A stretch of 36,149 bases of DNA, from NCBI GenBank assembly GCA_030597375.1, contig JAUVRX010000004.1:1-36149 (forward strand), given 5' to 3'. The position numbers were made by a program, and so were the translations under genes. The notes below the pieces were generated by a model, which saw only the letters and a list, made by a program, of their open reading frames with translations, did no database searches and was not told the origin of the DNA. Shown here piece by piece: positions 8,721 through 17,842 of the stretch. The stretch is from Acidobacteriota bacterium (lineage in GTDB: Bacteria; Acidobacteriota; Thermoanaerobaculia; Multivoradales; JAHEKO01). Every line of letters starts with the position of its first letter. The stretch's first letter is position 1.

Positions 8721-10346
8721 TCAGCGCAGACCCGGTATCCATCGCAACAGGCGCAACGCGCCGCTCATCAACTCGCTGAAGTCCTCTTCGCCGACGCCAG
8801 CCGGGGAGGCGATCGGCATGCCCCTTTGAACTGAGACGGTCTGCGCCTCCGTGTACTTGACAATCCCCTCGGCACCGTGCCGGCGACCGATTCCTGACTC
8901 CTTGAAGCCGCCCATCGGAGCGTCGATCGAAGCCCAGGTTGCAGCGTAGGCCTCGTTGATATTCACCGTGCCGCATTGGATTCGGGCAGCCAGCTCCCGA
9001 CCCTTCTCAGGATCGCCCGTCCAGATCGAAGCGTTGAGCCCATAACGGCTATCGTTGGCTCGCTGAATGGCCTCCTCGACCGTGCTGAAGGCGCTGACGG
9101 CGACGACCGGACCAAAGGTCTCTTCCCCGAACACCTCCATCTCGTCGGTGACACCCTCAAGCACAGTCGGTTCGAAGAAGTAGGGACCGATGTCGGGCCG
9201 GGGTCGACCCCCGGCCAGGATCTTGGCACCTTTGGCAACGGCATCCGTGACATGTGCCTGCACCTTCTCCAGGTGCGCCTGCGACACCAGGGAGCCCATA
9301 TCCGCCTCGAAGTCGAGCTCGGCTCCGAGTGTCATTCGGGCTGCCCGGGTCGCCAGACGCTGTGCGAAGCGATCGAACACAGATTTATCAACGTAGATGC
9401 GCTCGATGGAGATGCAGAGCTGACCAGCGTTGGCGAAGCAGCCACGAATGGCTCCGTCCACCGCGTTGTCCAGATTGGCGTCAGCCAGCACGATCATGGG
9501 GTTCTTGCCACCCAGCTCGAGGGAACAGCCGATGAGACGCTCGGCAGCCTGTCGGGCAACGATGCGACCGGTCCGTGTGCTTCCCGTGAAAGCGATGAAG
9601 TCGACCTGGTCGATCAGTGGCGTTCCCAGCTCCGAGCCCTTGCCGGTGACGATCTGGAACAGATCGTAGGGCAACCCCGCCTTGTGAAGAAGCTGCAGCG
9701 CCCACAGTGCGGTAAACGGCGTCTGCTGATCTGGCTTGAGAACCACCCCGTTGCCCGCCATGAGAGCCGGCAAGGCGTCAGTGATCGCCATGCTCAGGGG
9801 ATAGTTCCAGGGGGAGATGAAGCCTACGACTCCCCGGGGGCGATGGTGCTCCCAGGTGGAGGTCAACCCCGGCAGAGCCCCCTTTCGCCGGCGGGGGCCG
9901 AGATGTCGCTCGGTGTTCACCGCATAGTACCGAGACACCATGGCGACGTCGGCCACCTCCTCGAAGGCGCTCTTGCGAGCCTTGCCGGTCTCCAGTTGGA
10001 TCAGATCGAGGATCTCCTGACGGTGAATCAGCATCAGGTCGTGATAGCGCATCAGAAGGGCCTGGCGCTCCGCCAGATCGGTTTCGGCCCACTCCACCTG
10101 AGCTCGCCGCGCTCTCTTGACAGCCTTGGTAACCGTGGCCGGCGTGCCATTGGGGAACTCGGCCAGAGTAGCCCCGTCAATCGGGGAGATGACCACCAAC
10201 GGAGGCCCCTCGTCACCGGCAAGAGGCACCAGGCCCGTCAGCTGTCGCAGCTTTTCCCTGGTCAGGGAACCCATCCTCTCCACAGACACCCGGGTAGGCT
10301 CTGGAGCGATCACCTCGGTCACTGGATCCTTTGTCATGGTCACCAT
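8721..10346 (-). CDS. Aldehyde dehydrogenase, succinate-semialdehyde dehydrogenase-like
   Basis: 541 aa; FISPWNYPLSM, FTGSTRTGRIV, LELGGKNPMIVL, NAGQLCISIERIYV, EETFGPVVAV. Confidence 0.9.
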   Translation of the reverse strand: MVTMTKDPVTEVIAPEPTRVSVERMGSLTREKLRQLTGLVPLAGDEGPPLVVISPIDGATLAEFPNGTPATVTKAVKRARRAQVEWAETDLAERQALLMRYHDLMLIHRQEILDLIQLETGKARKSAFEEVADVAMVSRYYAVNTERHLGPRRRKGALPGLTSTWEHHRPRGVVGFISPWNYPLSMAITDALPALMAGNGVVLKPDQQTPFTALWALQLLHKAGLPYDLFQIVTGKGSELGTPLIDQVDFIAFTGSTRTGRIVARQAAERLIGCSLELGGKNPMIVLADANLDNAVDGAIRGCFANAGQLCISIERIYVDKSVFDRFAQRLATRAARMTLGAELDFEADMGSLVSQAHLEKVQAHVTDAVAKGAKILAGGRPRPDIGPYFFEPTVLEGVTDEMEVFGEETFGPVVAVSAFSTVEEAIQRANDSRYGLNASIWTGDPEKGRELAARIQCGTVNINEAYAATWASIDAPMGGFKESGIGRRHGAEGIVKYTEAQTVSVQRGMPIASPAGVGEEDFSELMSGALRLLRWIPGLR

Positions 10347-10723
10347 GCTCGATCTCCTCGCCCCACTCGACGCTGACTCTGGCGCCGAGACGGCGGCAAT
10401 TTCCTATTATCGCACCTCGGACGGGTTCCTAGGTCGCATTTATTCATGACCCCGCGAGAGCAGATTGTGGAAAGCGTCCGTCAGATCGGGTCACCCGCAG
10501 GGAGGAGCACCGGAGGCAACCTTGCGGGTTGTCGAGGAGCGACGAGCGAGGACGGCCTGCGGTGGCGGGCGATCTCTGCTAGATGCCGTGGGGCTCATGA
10601 ATCATGCGGGCCAGGAGCCGGCTGCTGCTGCACCTCGAATTCGGAGCGGGACTGCGGCCCTCTCGATTCGGTTCCGATGAGCTATGATTCCGACCGTAGA
10701 GTTGACCCACAGGAGAAACAGGG

Positions 10724-10984
10724 ATGAGCGATGCGGACTCGATCAGAGAGAAGATAATCCAACACCTGATCTCGGCGTCGGACGAAGAGTTCGACGCTTC
10801 CGAGGCCTCCGATCAGACATCTCTTCGCAAAGATTTCGACCTCAGCTCGCTGCAAGCCGTGACCCTGGTCATGGACCTCGAAGACGAGTTCGGCGTCACG
10901 ATCGAAGACGAAGAGATCGAGTCTTTGAAGACGGTAGGGGACATCCTGGCCATGGTGACCCAGAAGCTGGAGCAACTCGCCTAG
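10724..10984 (+). CDS. Acyl carrier protein (atypical phosphopantetheine motif)
   Basis: 86 aa; LRKDFDLSSLQAVTLVMDLEDEFGVTIEDEEIESLKTVGDILAMV aligns by eye with ACP; attachment Ser within SSL rather than DSL. Confidence 0.88.
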   Translation: MSDADSIREKIIQHLISASDEEFDASEASDQTSLRKDFDLSSLQAVTLVMDLEDEFGVTIEDEEIESLKTVGDILAMVTQKLEQLA

Positions 10985-10987
10985 CCC

Positions 10988-12235
10988 ATGAGACGACGCG
11001 TCGCCATCACCGGCGTAGGGTTGGTGTCCTGCCTCGGGCACGACTATGCGACCGTCCTGGAAGCTCTGCGTCAGGGCAGGAGCGGTATTCGGGCTGTCCC
11101 GGAATGGGAAGGACTGGGCCTCAAGAGTCTCGTGGCGGGCATCATCGAGAACCTGGACGAGAAGAAGGAGGCGGCCAAGATATCGAAGAAGCTCACGCCG
11201 GCCATGTCCGACGCCGCTCTCTACTGCGCCCTTGCAGCACGCGATGCCGTAGCGGATTCAGGGTTGGAAGAGGGGGAGCTCCAGGACCAGAAGACCGGTT
11301 GTACCGTGGGTTCGGGCGTTGGCAGCGTAGATTCTGTCAAGAAGGCTGCGGACCTCTACTACGCTGGCCGCGTCCGTCGGGCGGATCCCTACACCGTCCT
11401 ACGCTGTATGGCCAGCTCCCCGAGTGTTGCAGTCGCCAACCTGCTCAAGGTCAGGGGCAGGAGCTACTCGCTGAGCTCCGCCTGCGCCACCTCTGCCCAC
11501 AACATCGGCCACGCCTTCGAGCTGATCCGTGCCGGCATTCTGGACCGTGCCGTCTCCGGGGGTGGCGAGGACACCGCCGAGCTGGTCTCAGCGGCCTTCC
11601 AGGGGCTGCGGCTAGCGTTGTCGACGCACTACAACGACACACCCACCAAGGCCTCGCGACCCTTCGACGCCCGTCGGGACGGCTTCGTAATCAGCGGTGG
11701 CGGCGGTATCGTGGTCCTCGAAGACATGGAGCTCGCCTTGGCAAGAGGGGCTCGAATCCGAGCCGAGATCATCGGCTACGCGGCCAATTCCGATGGCTTC
11801 GATCTCGTACTCCCGGAGCCCGATGGAGTACAGGGGGCCGCCTGCATGCGAGCCGCGATCGAAGATGCCGGAATCGCACCCGACGAGATCGACTACGTGA
11901 ACGCTCATGGAACCTCCACGATTCAAGGCGACCTGGCCGAAGTCAAAGCAATCAAGGCGACCTTCGACGGCCAGATACCGCCCTTCTCCTCCACCAAGTC
12001 CATGACCGGGCATGGAATCGGGGCCGCCGGAGCCCTCGAGTTGATCTTCTGTGTCGGCATGTTGGAACAGGGCTTCATCGCTCCATCCATCAACATCGAA
12101 ACACCCGATCCAGCCATCGAGGGGCTGCCGGTGGTGACAGAGGCCCGGAAGCAGGAGCTCACCACGGTTCTGACGAACAACTTCGGCTTTGGTGGAACCA
12201 ACGCTTCGATGGTGATCCGACGCTTCGATGCCTGA
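10988..12235 (+). CDS. Beta-ketoacyl-ACP synthase, FabB/FabF family (FabB-like)
   Basis: 415 aa; active-site SLSSACATSAHNIGHAFE, NAHGTST, KSMTGHGIGAAGALE, NNFGFGGTNAS. Confidence 0.93.
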   Translation: MRRRVAITGVGLVSCLGHDYATVLEALRQGRSGIRAVPEWEGLGLKSLVAGIIENLDEKKEAAKISKKLTPAMSDAALYCALAARDAVADSGLEEGELQDQKTGCTVGSGVGSVDSVKKAADLYYAGRVRRADPYTVLRCMASSPSVAVANLLKVRGRSYSLSSACATSAHNIGHAFELIRAGILDRAVSGGGEDTAELVSAAFQGLRLALSTHYNDTPTKASRPFDARRDGFVISGGGGIVVLEDMELALARGARIRAEIIGYAANSDGFDLVLPEPDGVQGAACMRAAIEDAGIAPDEIDYVNAHGTSTIQGDLAEVKAIKATFDGQIPPFSSTKSMTGHGIGAAGALELIFCVGMLEQGFIAPSINIETPDPAIEGLPVVTEARKQELTTVLTNNFGFGGTNASMVIRRFDA

Positions 12236-12743
12236 TTCTGCCGTCGCTATCGACCGTCTGCGCGATTCCGACGGCGACCTCGACCGCCAAGCCCTGCAAC
12301 AGATCCTCCCGTATGGCGAGGAGTTCCTCTTTATCGACCGAGTGACCAGACTGGAGTCTGCAGTGGTCGAAGCCACCTACCAGATTCCGCAATCAGCGCC
12401 CTTCCTCGACGCCCACTTCGTTGGCCTCCCCCTGATGCCGGGTGTGCTCATCGGCGAGGGCCTGGCACAGGCGGGTACGGTCATGGTGCGCTATAACCTC
12501 GAGGACCATGCCAGCAAGGACCTCCTGGCTTTCCAGATCGAAAGTGCCCGGTTCCTGGCTCCAGCCGTGCCGGGCGAGACGCTCAGATATCACGTCGAGC
12601 TGACCCAGTTGCGCCGTCGCGCAGCCCGACTGGAGGGCCAGGCCTTCGTCGGCGACCGGCGCGTCTGCAAGGCTCGTCTGGTCCTGGCCATTGTCGATCG
12701 TCAGCTCCTGAAGGCCGAGCTGAGTAAACCCCGGGCGAAATGA
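12228..12743 (+). CDS. FabZ-like 3-hydroxyacyl-ACP dehydratase (hotdog fold)
   Basis: 171 aa; LPYGEEFLFIDRV, AHFVGLPLMPGVLIGEGLAQAG; overlaps the KAS gene by 8 bp. Confidence 0.85.
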   Translation: MPDSAVAIDRLRDSDGDLDRQALQQILPYGEEFLFIDRVTRLESAVVEATYQIPQSAPFLDAHFVGLPLMPGVLIGEGLAQAGTVMVRYNLEDHASKDLLAFQIESARFLAPAVPGETLRYHVELTQLRRRAARLEGQAFVGDRRVCKARLVLAIVDRQLLKAELSKPRAK

Positions 12744-13636
12744 TCCGCATCGCAGTTCTTGCCGACATCCATGGCAATCTCCCGGCTCTCGAGGCCGTGC
12801 TCGAGGATGTCGCCGCCCAGCAGCCAGACGAAGTGCTGGTGGGAGGCGACCTCGTCGGCCGCGGTCCCTGCGGCAAGAAAGTCGTCCAACGGATCACCGA
12901 AAAGGGCTGGCGGGGCGTGCGTGGCAATCACGAGGATTACCTTCTCGCCTTCCGCCACAAGCGGGTAAGGAGCCATTGGTTGACAGCCCCGGAGTGGACT
13001 GCCGCTCGCTGGATGGCTGCGGAGCTCGACGAGGCGGCAGCCCGCAGCATCGAGGGCCTGCCGCTCACCCTTTCGAGCCGACTGGCACCTGAGCTTCGGC
13101 TGGTGCATGGGAGCCCCAGATCCAACAGCGAGGGCATCGGTCCCTGGACCTCACGCCAGCGGATGGAAACTCACCTTGCCGCTGTGAAAGAGACGGTCCT
13201 GGTCTGCGGCCACACCCATCGGTCTCTCGAGTGCCGACTACCCACCGGTGTGGTGGCCAACGTCGGCTCGGTGGGACTACCGTTCAACAGGGACCGAAGG
13301 GCTCAGTACGCGCTCTTCCACTTCGACCGCGAAGAGGTGGAAGTCGAGTTCCGCCGAGTCGAGTACGACCTCGGCCTGACCCTCGGAGACTACGAATCCT
13401 CCGGATTCTTGAGCCATGGAGGGGCCACCGCCCGACTTCTCTTGATGGAACTGGAACAGGCTGCACCCTTCCTGGTGCCCTTTATCGCATGGGCAAGGGC
13501 CCGAGGCGTGCAACCCCTTGAGTCGGAAGTCGGAGCTTTCCAGGAGTTCTACGACCCAGATGAGTCCTTTCGCAGCTTCTCTTGTCGGATGAGGGAATTA
13601 GGAGACGCATCGAAGCGCTTGCAGGAACCCTCCTGA
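12740..13636 (+). CDS. Metallophosphoesterase (YfcE/calcineurin-like)
   Basis: 298 aa; IAVLADIHGNLPALEAVL, VLVGGDLVGRGP, VRGNHEDYLL, LVHGSPR, VCGHTHRSLE; ATGA overlap with preceding gene. Confidence 0.9.
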   Translation: MIRIAVLADIHGNLPALEAVLEDVAAQQPDEVLVGGDLVGRGPCGKKVVQRITEKGWRGVRGNHEDYLLAFRHKRVRSHWLTAPEWTAARWMAAELDEAAARSIEGLPLTLSSRLAPELRLVHGSPRSNSEGIGPWTSRQRMETHLAAVKETVLVCGHTHRSLECRLPTGVVANVGSVGLPFNRDRRAQYALFHFDREEVEVEFRRVEYDLGLTLGDYESSGFLSHGGATARLLLMELEQAAPFLVPFIAWARARGVQPLESEVGAFQEFYDPDESFRSFSCRMRELGDASKRLQEPS

Positions 13637-13664
13637 GCCCCTACGCCGGGCAAGACGGCACCAG

Positions 13665-15236
13665 CTACCCTTCCGGCTGCGACCCGCCTGTCAGCCGACC
13701 GAGCAACTCTCGCCCCCCCTGCAGCGCCACGCGCTGCATGTAGAGCTGAACTCCAACCAGGCCTCCCAACTCCTCACCCCCCCCTGCCCGACCAGGTCCT
13801 CCATGCAGAGTCTGGGGCAGGGCGGCACCGGAGCCGGGACCCTCACCGACCGTCGTCTCACTGCCGATGTAGATCCGACCTGTGTAGCTGGCACCCGTTT
13901 TCAGGAACTCACCAAGCCAACTTTCGTCGTCGCTGTAGAGGGACGTAACAAGCGTTCCGCCCGCCAGGGACATCAACTCCGCCGCAGTGGTAGCACCCCC
14001 ATCGTAGGGCAACAGAGTAGCGACAGGTGCGAAGACCTCTCTATGATGAACCGTTGTCGCAGCGCCGGGATCGGTGGCTTCGAGCAGCGTCGGCTGCACG
14101 AAGAATCCCTTCCCTGCCGGGCTGCCGACGCCATCGACTCTCTTGCCGGTGCCTAGAATCAATCGCGCCTCGCGCTGAAGCTCGGCGATACCCTCTACGG
14201 CGTCTCTCAGTTGCTGCGCCGACGCCAGAGGACCCATGCCCACGGTCTCATCGGAGGGATCCCCTGTCACCACCGCTTCGAGCTTCGCCACCAGGGCTTC
14301 CCGGACCTCCTCGAGTCTCTGCCGGGGAATCAATATCCGGCGCACGGCGGTGCACTTCTGACCCGCCTTCTGGGTCACCTCACGGACGACGTCCTCGAGA
14401 AACATCTCGAAGACGGGACTGCTCGGCTCTGCGTCCGGCCCCAGGACAGCGGCGTTGAGACTGTCCGCCTCGACGTTGAACCGACAGTTGACGGCGGTCA
14501 GCCCCTCACCCTGGCGCAGGGCGGCAGCCGTCGTCGCCGAGCCGGTGAAAGCAATTACATCCTGGGGGCCCAACCGATCCAACAGGTCCCCTGTCGAGCC
14601 ACAGATGATCTGCAGAGCGCCATCGGGCAGAATGCCGGCGTCGATGACGATCTCGACACAGCGCTGGGCCACGAGAGCTGTCAAGGTCGCGGGTTTCGTG
14701 ATCACCGGCATGCCAGCCAGCAGCGCGCAGGCAGCCTTCTCCGCAAAACCCCAGACTGGGAAGTTGAAGGCGTTGATGTGAACCGCGATACCCCTCCTGG
14801 GAACCCAGGCATGTCTGCCCCAGAAACCGCCACCCCGCCCAAGCTGCACCTCTTGCCCGTCGAGTATCAGGCCCCCGCCTTCGAGTCCCCGAGCCAGGCC
14901 GGCATAGTAAGCCAAGGCGAACCCACCGCCATCGACGTCGAAGGAGCCATCGGACATCGTGGTGCCATTGTTCTGCCTCGACAGGTCCAGCAACTCGTCT
15001 CGATTCTCCCGTAGGACCTTCGACATCTCCTTGAGCAGTGCCCCTCGCTCTACGAGAGTCATGCCTCTGAGTGCAGGGCCTCCGTGCTGCCTAGCGAACT
15101 CGAGAGCTGCCGCAAAATCGACTCCATGAGTCGAGGTCTGGGCAATGACCTCTTCGGTTGCAGGGTTGAGCAGCGGCACGAAATCAGCAGCCGGCTCGTA
15201 CCAACCACCGCCAACGAAACTTCTGAGGGTCTGCAT
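13665..15236 (-). CDS. Aldehyde dehydrogenase, PaaZ-type ALDH domain
   Basis: Start at MQTLRSFVGGGWYEP; HINAFNFPVWGFAEKAACALLAGMPVITKPAT, TGSATTAAALRQ, VTQKAGQKCTAVRRILIP are PaaZ-like; no hydratase domain follows. Confidence 0.85.
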   Translation of the reverse strand: MQTLRSFVGGGWYEPAADFVPLLNPATEEVIAQTSTHGVDFAAALEFARQHGGPALRGMTLVERGALLKEMSKVLRENRDELLDLSRQNNGTTMSDGSFDVDGGGFALAYYAGLARGLEGGGLILDGQEVQLGRGGGFWGRHAWVPRRGIAVHINAFNFPVWGFAEKAACALLAGMPVITKPATLTALVAQRCVEIVIDAGILPDGALQIICGSTGDLLDRLGPQDVIAFTGSATTAAALRQGEGLTAVNCRFNVEADSLNAAVLGPDAEPSSPVFEMFLEDVVREVTQKAGQKCTAVRRILIPRQRLEEVREALVAKLEAVVTGDPSDETVGMGPLASAQQLRDAVEGIAELQREARLILGTGKRVDGVGSPAGKGFFVQPTLLEATDPGAATTVHHREVFAPVATLLPYDGGATTAAELMSLAGGTLVTSLYSDDESWLGEFLKTGASYTGRIYIGSETTVGEGPGSGAALPQTLHGGPGRAGGGEELGGLVGVQLYMQRVALQGGRELLGRLTGGSQPEG

Positions 15237-15308
15237 GATCGCCTCCTTGCAATGCGGGCTCCTGGCCCGCCTCCTTCGGGCTACTGGCAACAGCGGCCGG
15301 GAAAGCCG

Positions 15309-15992
15309 TCAATCTTCCCGTGCGAGCTCGATGCGAATGAAATTCTCCAGGACCCGGAGTCGATCCCCGCTGAGCTGTACGAACTCGACGCCCACCCGGT
15401 AGCGTAGCTCTTCTTCCACGAGATCCACTTCCGCCGCGTAGACAACCCTGCCCATGCACTCGAAGACGTCATCATTCAGCTGCAATTCCAGCTCGACAAT
15501 GGACTCCGGCTTCGGGGGCAGCTCGGTGATGATCAGCATGCCGGAGGCACTGAGCTGTTTGACCAGGAACTTGGACTCGGTCTCGAGATCGATCTCGTCC
15601 TGACTCTCCACCTTGAGCCGGCCGAAGATCCTCTGCTTGAGATCGAGGATGACGTTCTTCTCCATGAAGACATGCAGCTGCTCCGCATGGGTCGTCAGAA
15701 TGTCCTCGAAGGCGATGCCGGCGGAATAGACCGGAACCACATCGCCGGTATCCCGCTTCTCGGTTCCAGCCAATCGGCACCACATCACCTTGCCTTCCAA
15801 CTGCACCGAGTCGGGGCCTTCGCCGAGGCGGAAGTTGTACTTCCGCCCCACCTGGAGCTGGGCACTCGTTCGCACGGCGAATCCGCCCAGGCTCAAGTTG
15901 TCGACGTGCGCCTTGACCGAATAGGAGAAGCTGCCCTGCACCTCATCGGTAGGGAAGCGCGGATATCGCCGTCTCTCGTCTTGATCGCTCAT
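15309..15992 (-). CDS. PilZ-domain protein
   Basis: 227 aa; DERRRYPRFPTDEVQGSF...VDNLSLGGFAVRT (RxxxR...SxxG c-di-GMP-type motif), a second PilZ-like half may follow. Confidence 0.82.
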   Translation of the reverse strand: MSDQDERRRYPRFPTDEVQGSFSYSVKAHVDNLSLGGFAVRTSAQLQVGRKYNFRLGEGPDSVQLEGKVMWCRLAGTEKRDTGDVVPVYSAGIAFEDILTTHAEQLHVFMEKNVILDLKQRIFGRLKVESQDEIDLETESKFLVKQLSASGMLIITELPPKPESIVELELQLNDDVFECMGRVVYAAEVDLVEEELRYRVGVEFVQLSGDRLRVLENFIRIELARED

Positions 15993-16198
15993 TGCAATGG
16001 ACTCCCGATTCTATACTTTTTGGCTGCTGTCGGAGCAGCCCGAAACATCCGCTCTCGGCTGTGTAGTTTCGACCCCTGTGTGAGACACGCCACATCGCAA
16101 CACCCCCCTTGGGGGCTTACAATATCTACAGGAGTAGAAGCGCAAGCGGCAGAGTCGGTCATCAGGACAACCGACTTCGGAAGCCCGCGAGGCGAGAC

Positions 16199-17839
16199 AT
16201 GAGTATCACCGGCAATCTCCTTACGCTCGAGCTATCGGAACTTCTCCAGTGGCTAGCCCAGGGAAACAAGACCGGCGTCCTCATCGTCGAGAACAAGAAC
16301 ATAGACAAACGCATCTACTTCGACCACGGCACCATCGTCTCATCCGAGTCGAGTGACTCCCAGGAGCACCTCGGGCATTTCCTCATCGAGGAGGGCCTTA
16401 TCGATGAGCCGACACTGGCCCGCGCCCTCAAGCTGCAGCAAGCAACCCAGATCCTCCTCGGTAAGGTGTTGGTGACCCTCGGCGCCATTTCGGAAGAGGA
16501 GCTGAGCCAGGTTCTTCAGCAGAAGACCCGAGAGACGATCTACGAGCTCTTCACCTGGCCCGAAGGCGAGTTCCGATTCGCTCCGGACGAGCTGCCCGAG
16601 TTCCCCATGGTTCCCATCGCCCTCGACGTCACCAACGTGGTCCTCGAGGGGATGCGACGGATCGACGAGGAGAACCACTCTGCGGCTAGCAGGGTAGAGG
16701 ATCAGGCAGCCGTAGATGCCCGTGAGATCGAGGAGACCATGGCTGCCGAGATCCTGGACCCTCTGAGTATCTCTTCGGTCGAGATCCCGAGGGTGGTGGA
16801 TGACACGAGTGCCTCCCGCGAGCGCTCCAGCGTCATCGAAGAAGAGCTCGCAGGCACGATCGCACCGAATGTGAGAGGTTTCTACGAGACCTCGGCCGCC
16901 AAGAGGGACAATCGGGTCAGGCTCCTGGCAGCTGTCGCTGCCGGAGTGATCGTCATTCTCATCGGATTCATGGCCTACTTCTTCTGGCCGGCGGAACCGA
17001 GCGAAGCAGGGACCCAGGTGCCACTGGAGGGTCCTGGGAGGGTCACCGAGTTCGAGCCTGCTCCGACGCTCCAGGAGGTGGGCCTCCTGCCACCGACTGA
17101 GACCGAGGTGGACCCACTGGCAACAGCTGAGATCGAGCCACCGGCGCCCGATGGCGACAACAGGCAGCAAGAAAGGCAACGTAGAACCGAATACGAGCAG
17201 GAGTTGGAAGGCCTTCCCAATCAGCTGCGCAACGCCCAGGCAGAAGCCGAAAAGAGCAAGACTCCAGCCGAAACCCAGCTGGCAAGCAATCCGATCGGGG
17301 ACGACTCTGCCGCCCTGCCGCAGCGAATCGGGCGTACCACGGTCGTCGCACCTCGCGGGGAAACCCAACTCGACACGGAAGAGGTCGTGCCCGCCAACGA
17401 TGCTGCTTCCAGCCTGCTCGACGCAGACTCCGAAAGCTCCGACGAAGAGTCCGACTCGGGATCCACCCTTTCTCCTGCCCAGCTCGACTCACAGTCCGAG
17501 GCGTCGGCCGTCGAGATCGAGCCTGAGCAACACAAGGCGGCCAGGGGCGATCTGGTAGAGCCCGGGCCAGGGGTCACGGCACCTACAATCGTCAAGCGGC
17601 CGCAACCCCGCTACCCCGAGGCTGCTCGACGAATCGGCCGTAGTGCGGTCGTGGTCCTACGCCTTCTGATCGATGAAGAGGGAAACGTGGCCGAGATCCA
17701 GCAGGTCGGTGCCAAGGCAGGCATGGGCTTTGACAGGTCGGCCATCATGTCGGCGGAAAAGACCGCCTGGAAGCCCGCCATGATGGACGGTGTCGCGGTC
17801 AAGATGTGGGTCGATCTGCGGATCGAATTCCAGCCCTGA
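16199..17839 (+). CDS. DUF4388 (PatA-N-like) - TM - TonB C-terminal domain fusion
   Basis: Start at MSITGNLLTLELSELLQWLAQGNKTGVLIV; DUF4388-type N-term, single TM (LLAAVAAGVIVILIGFMAYFF), acidic/Ser-rich linker, TonB-like C-term (PTIVKRPQPRYPEAARRIGRSAVVVLRLLIDEEGNV...AWKPAMMDGVAVKMWVDLRIEF). Confidence 0.85.
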   Translation: MSITGNLLTLELSELLQWLAQGNKTGVLIVENKNIDKRIYFDHGTIVSSESSDSQEHLGHFLIEEGLIDEPTLARALKLQQATQILLGKVLVTLGAISEEELSQVLQQKTRETIYELFTWPEGEFRFAPDELPEFPMVPIALDVTNVVLEGMRRIDEENHSAASRVEDQAAVDAREIEETMAAEILDPLSISSVEIPRVVDDTSASRERSSVIEEELAGTIAPNVRGFYETSAAKRDNRVRLLAAVAAGVIVILIGFMAYFFWPAEPSEAGTQVPLEGPGRVTEFEPAPTLQEVGLLPPTETEVDPLATAEIEPPAPDGDNRQQERQRRTEYEQELEGLPNQLRNAQAEAEKSKTPAETQLASNPIGDDSAALPQRIGRTTVVAPRGETQLDTEEVVPANDAASSLLDADSESSDEESDSGSTLSPAQLDSQSEASAVEIEPEQHKAARGDLVEPGPGVTAPTIVKRPQPRYPEAARRIGRSAVVVLRLLIDEEGNVAEIQQVGAKAGMGFDRSAIMSAEKTAWKPAMMDGVAVKMWVDLRIEFQP

Positions 17840-17842
17840 TCA

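Noticed and set aside
10446-10727. ORF 10446-10727 + in the divergent intergenic region
   Set aside because: No recognisable domain, biased composition, overlaps the ACP start; more likely non-coding leader/promoter sequence.
13665-15236. Full-length bifunctional PaaZ (ALDH + MaoC hydratase)
   Set aside because: The ORF ends after the ALDH domain and no MaoC-like domain follows.
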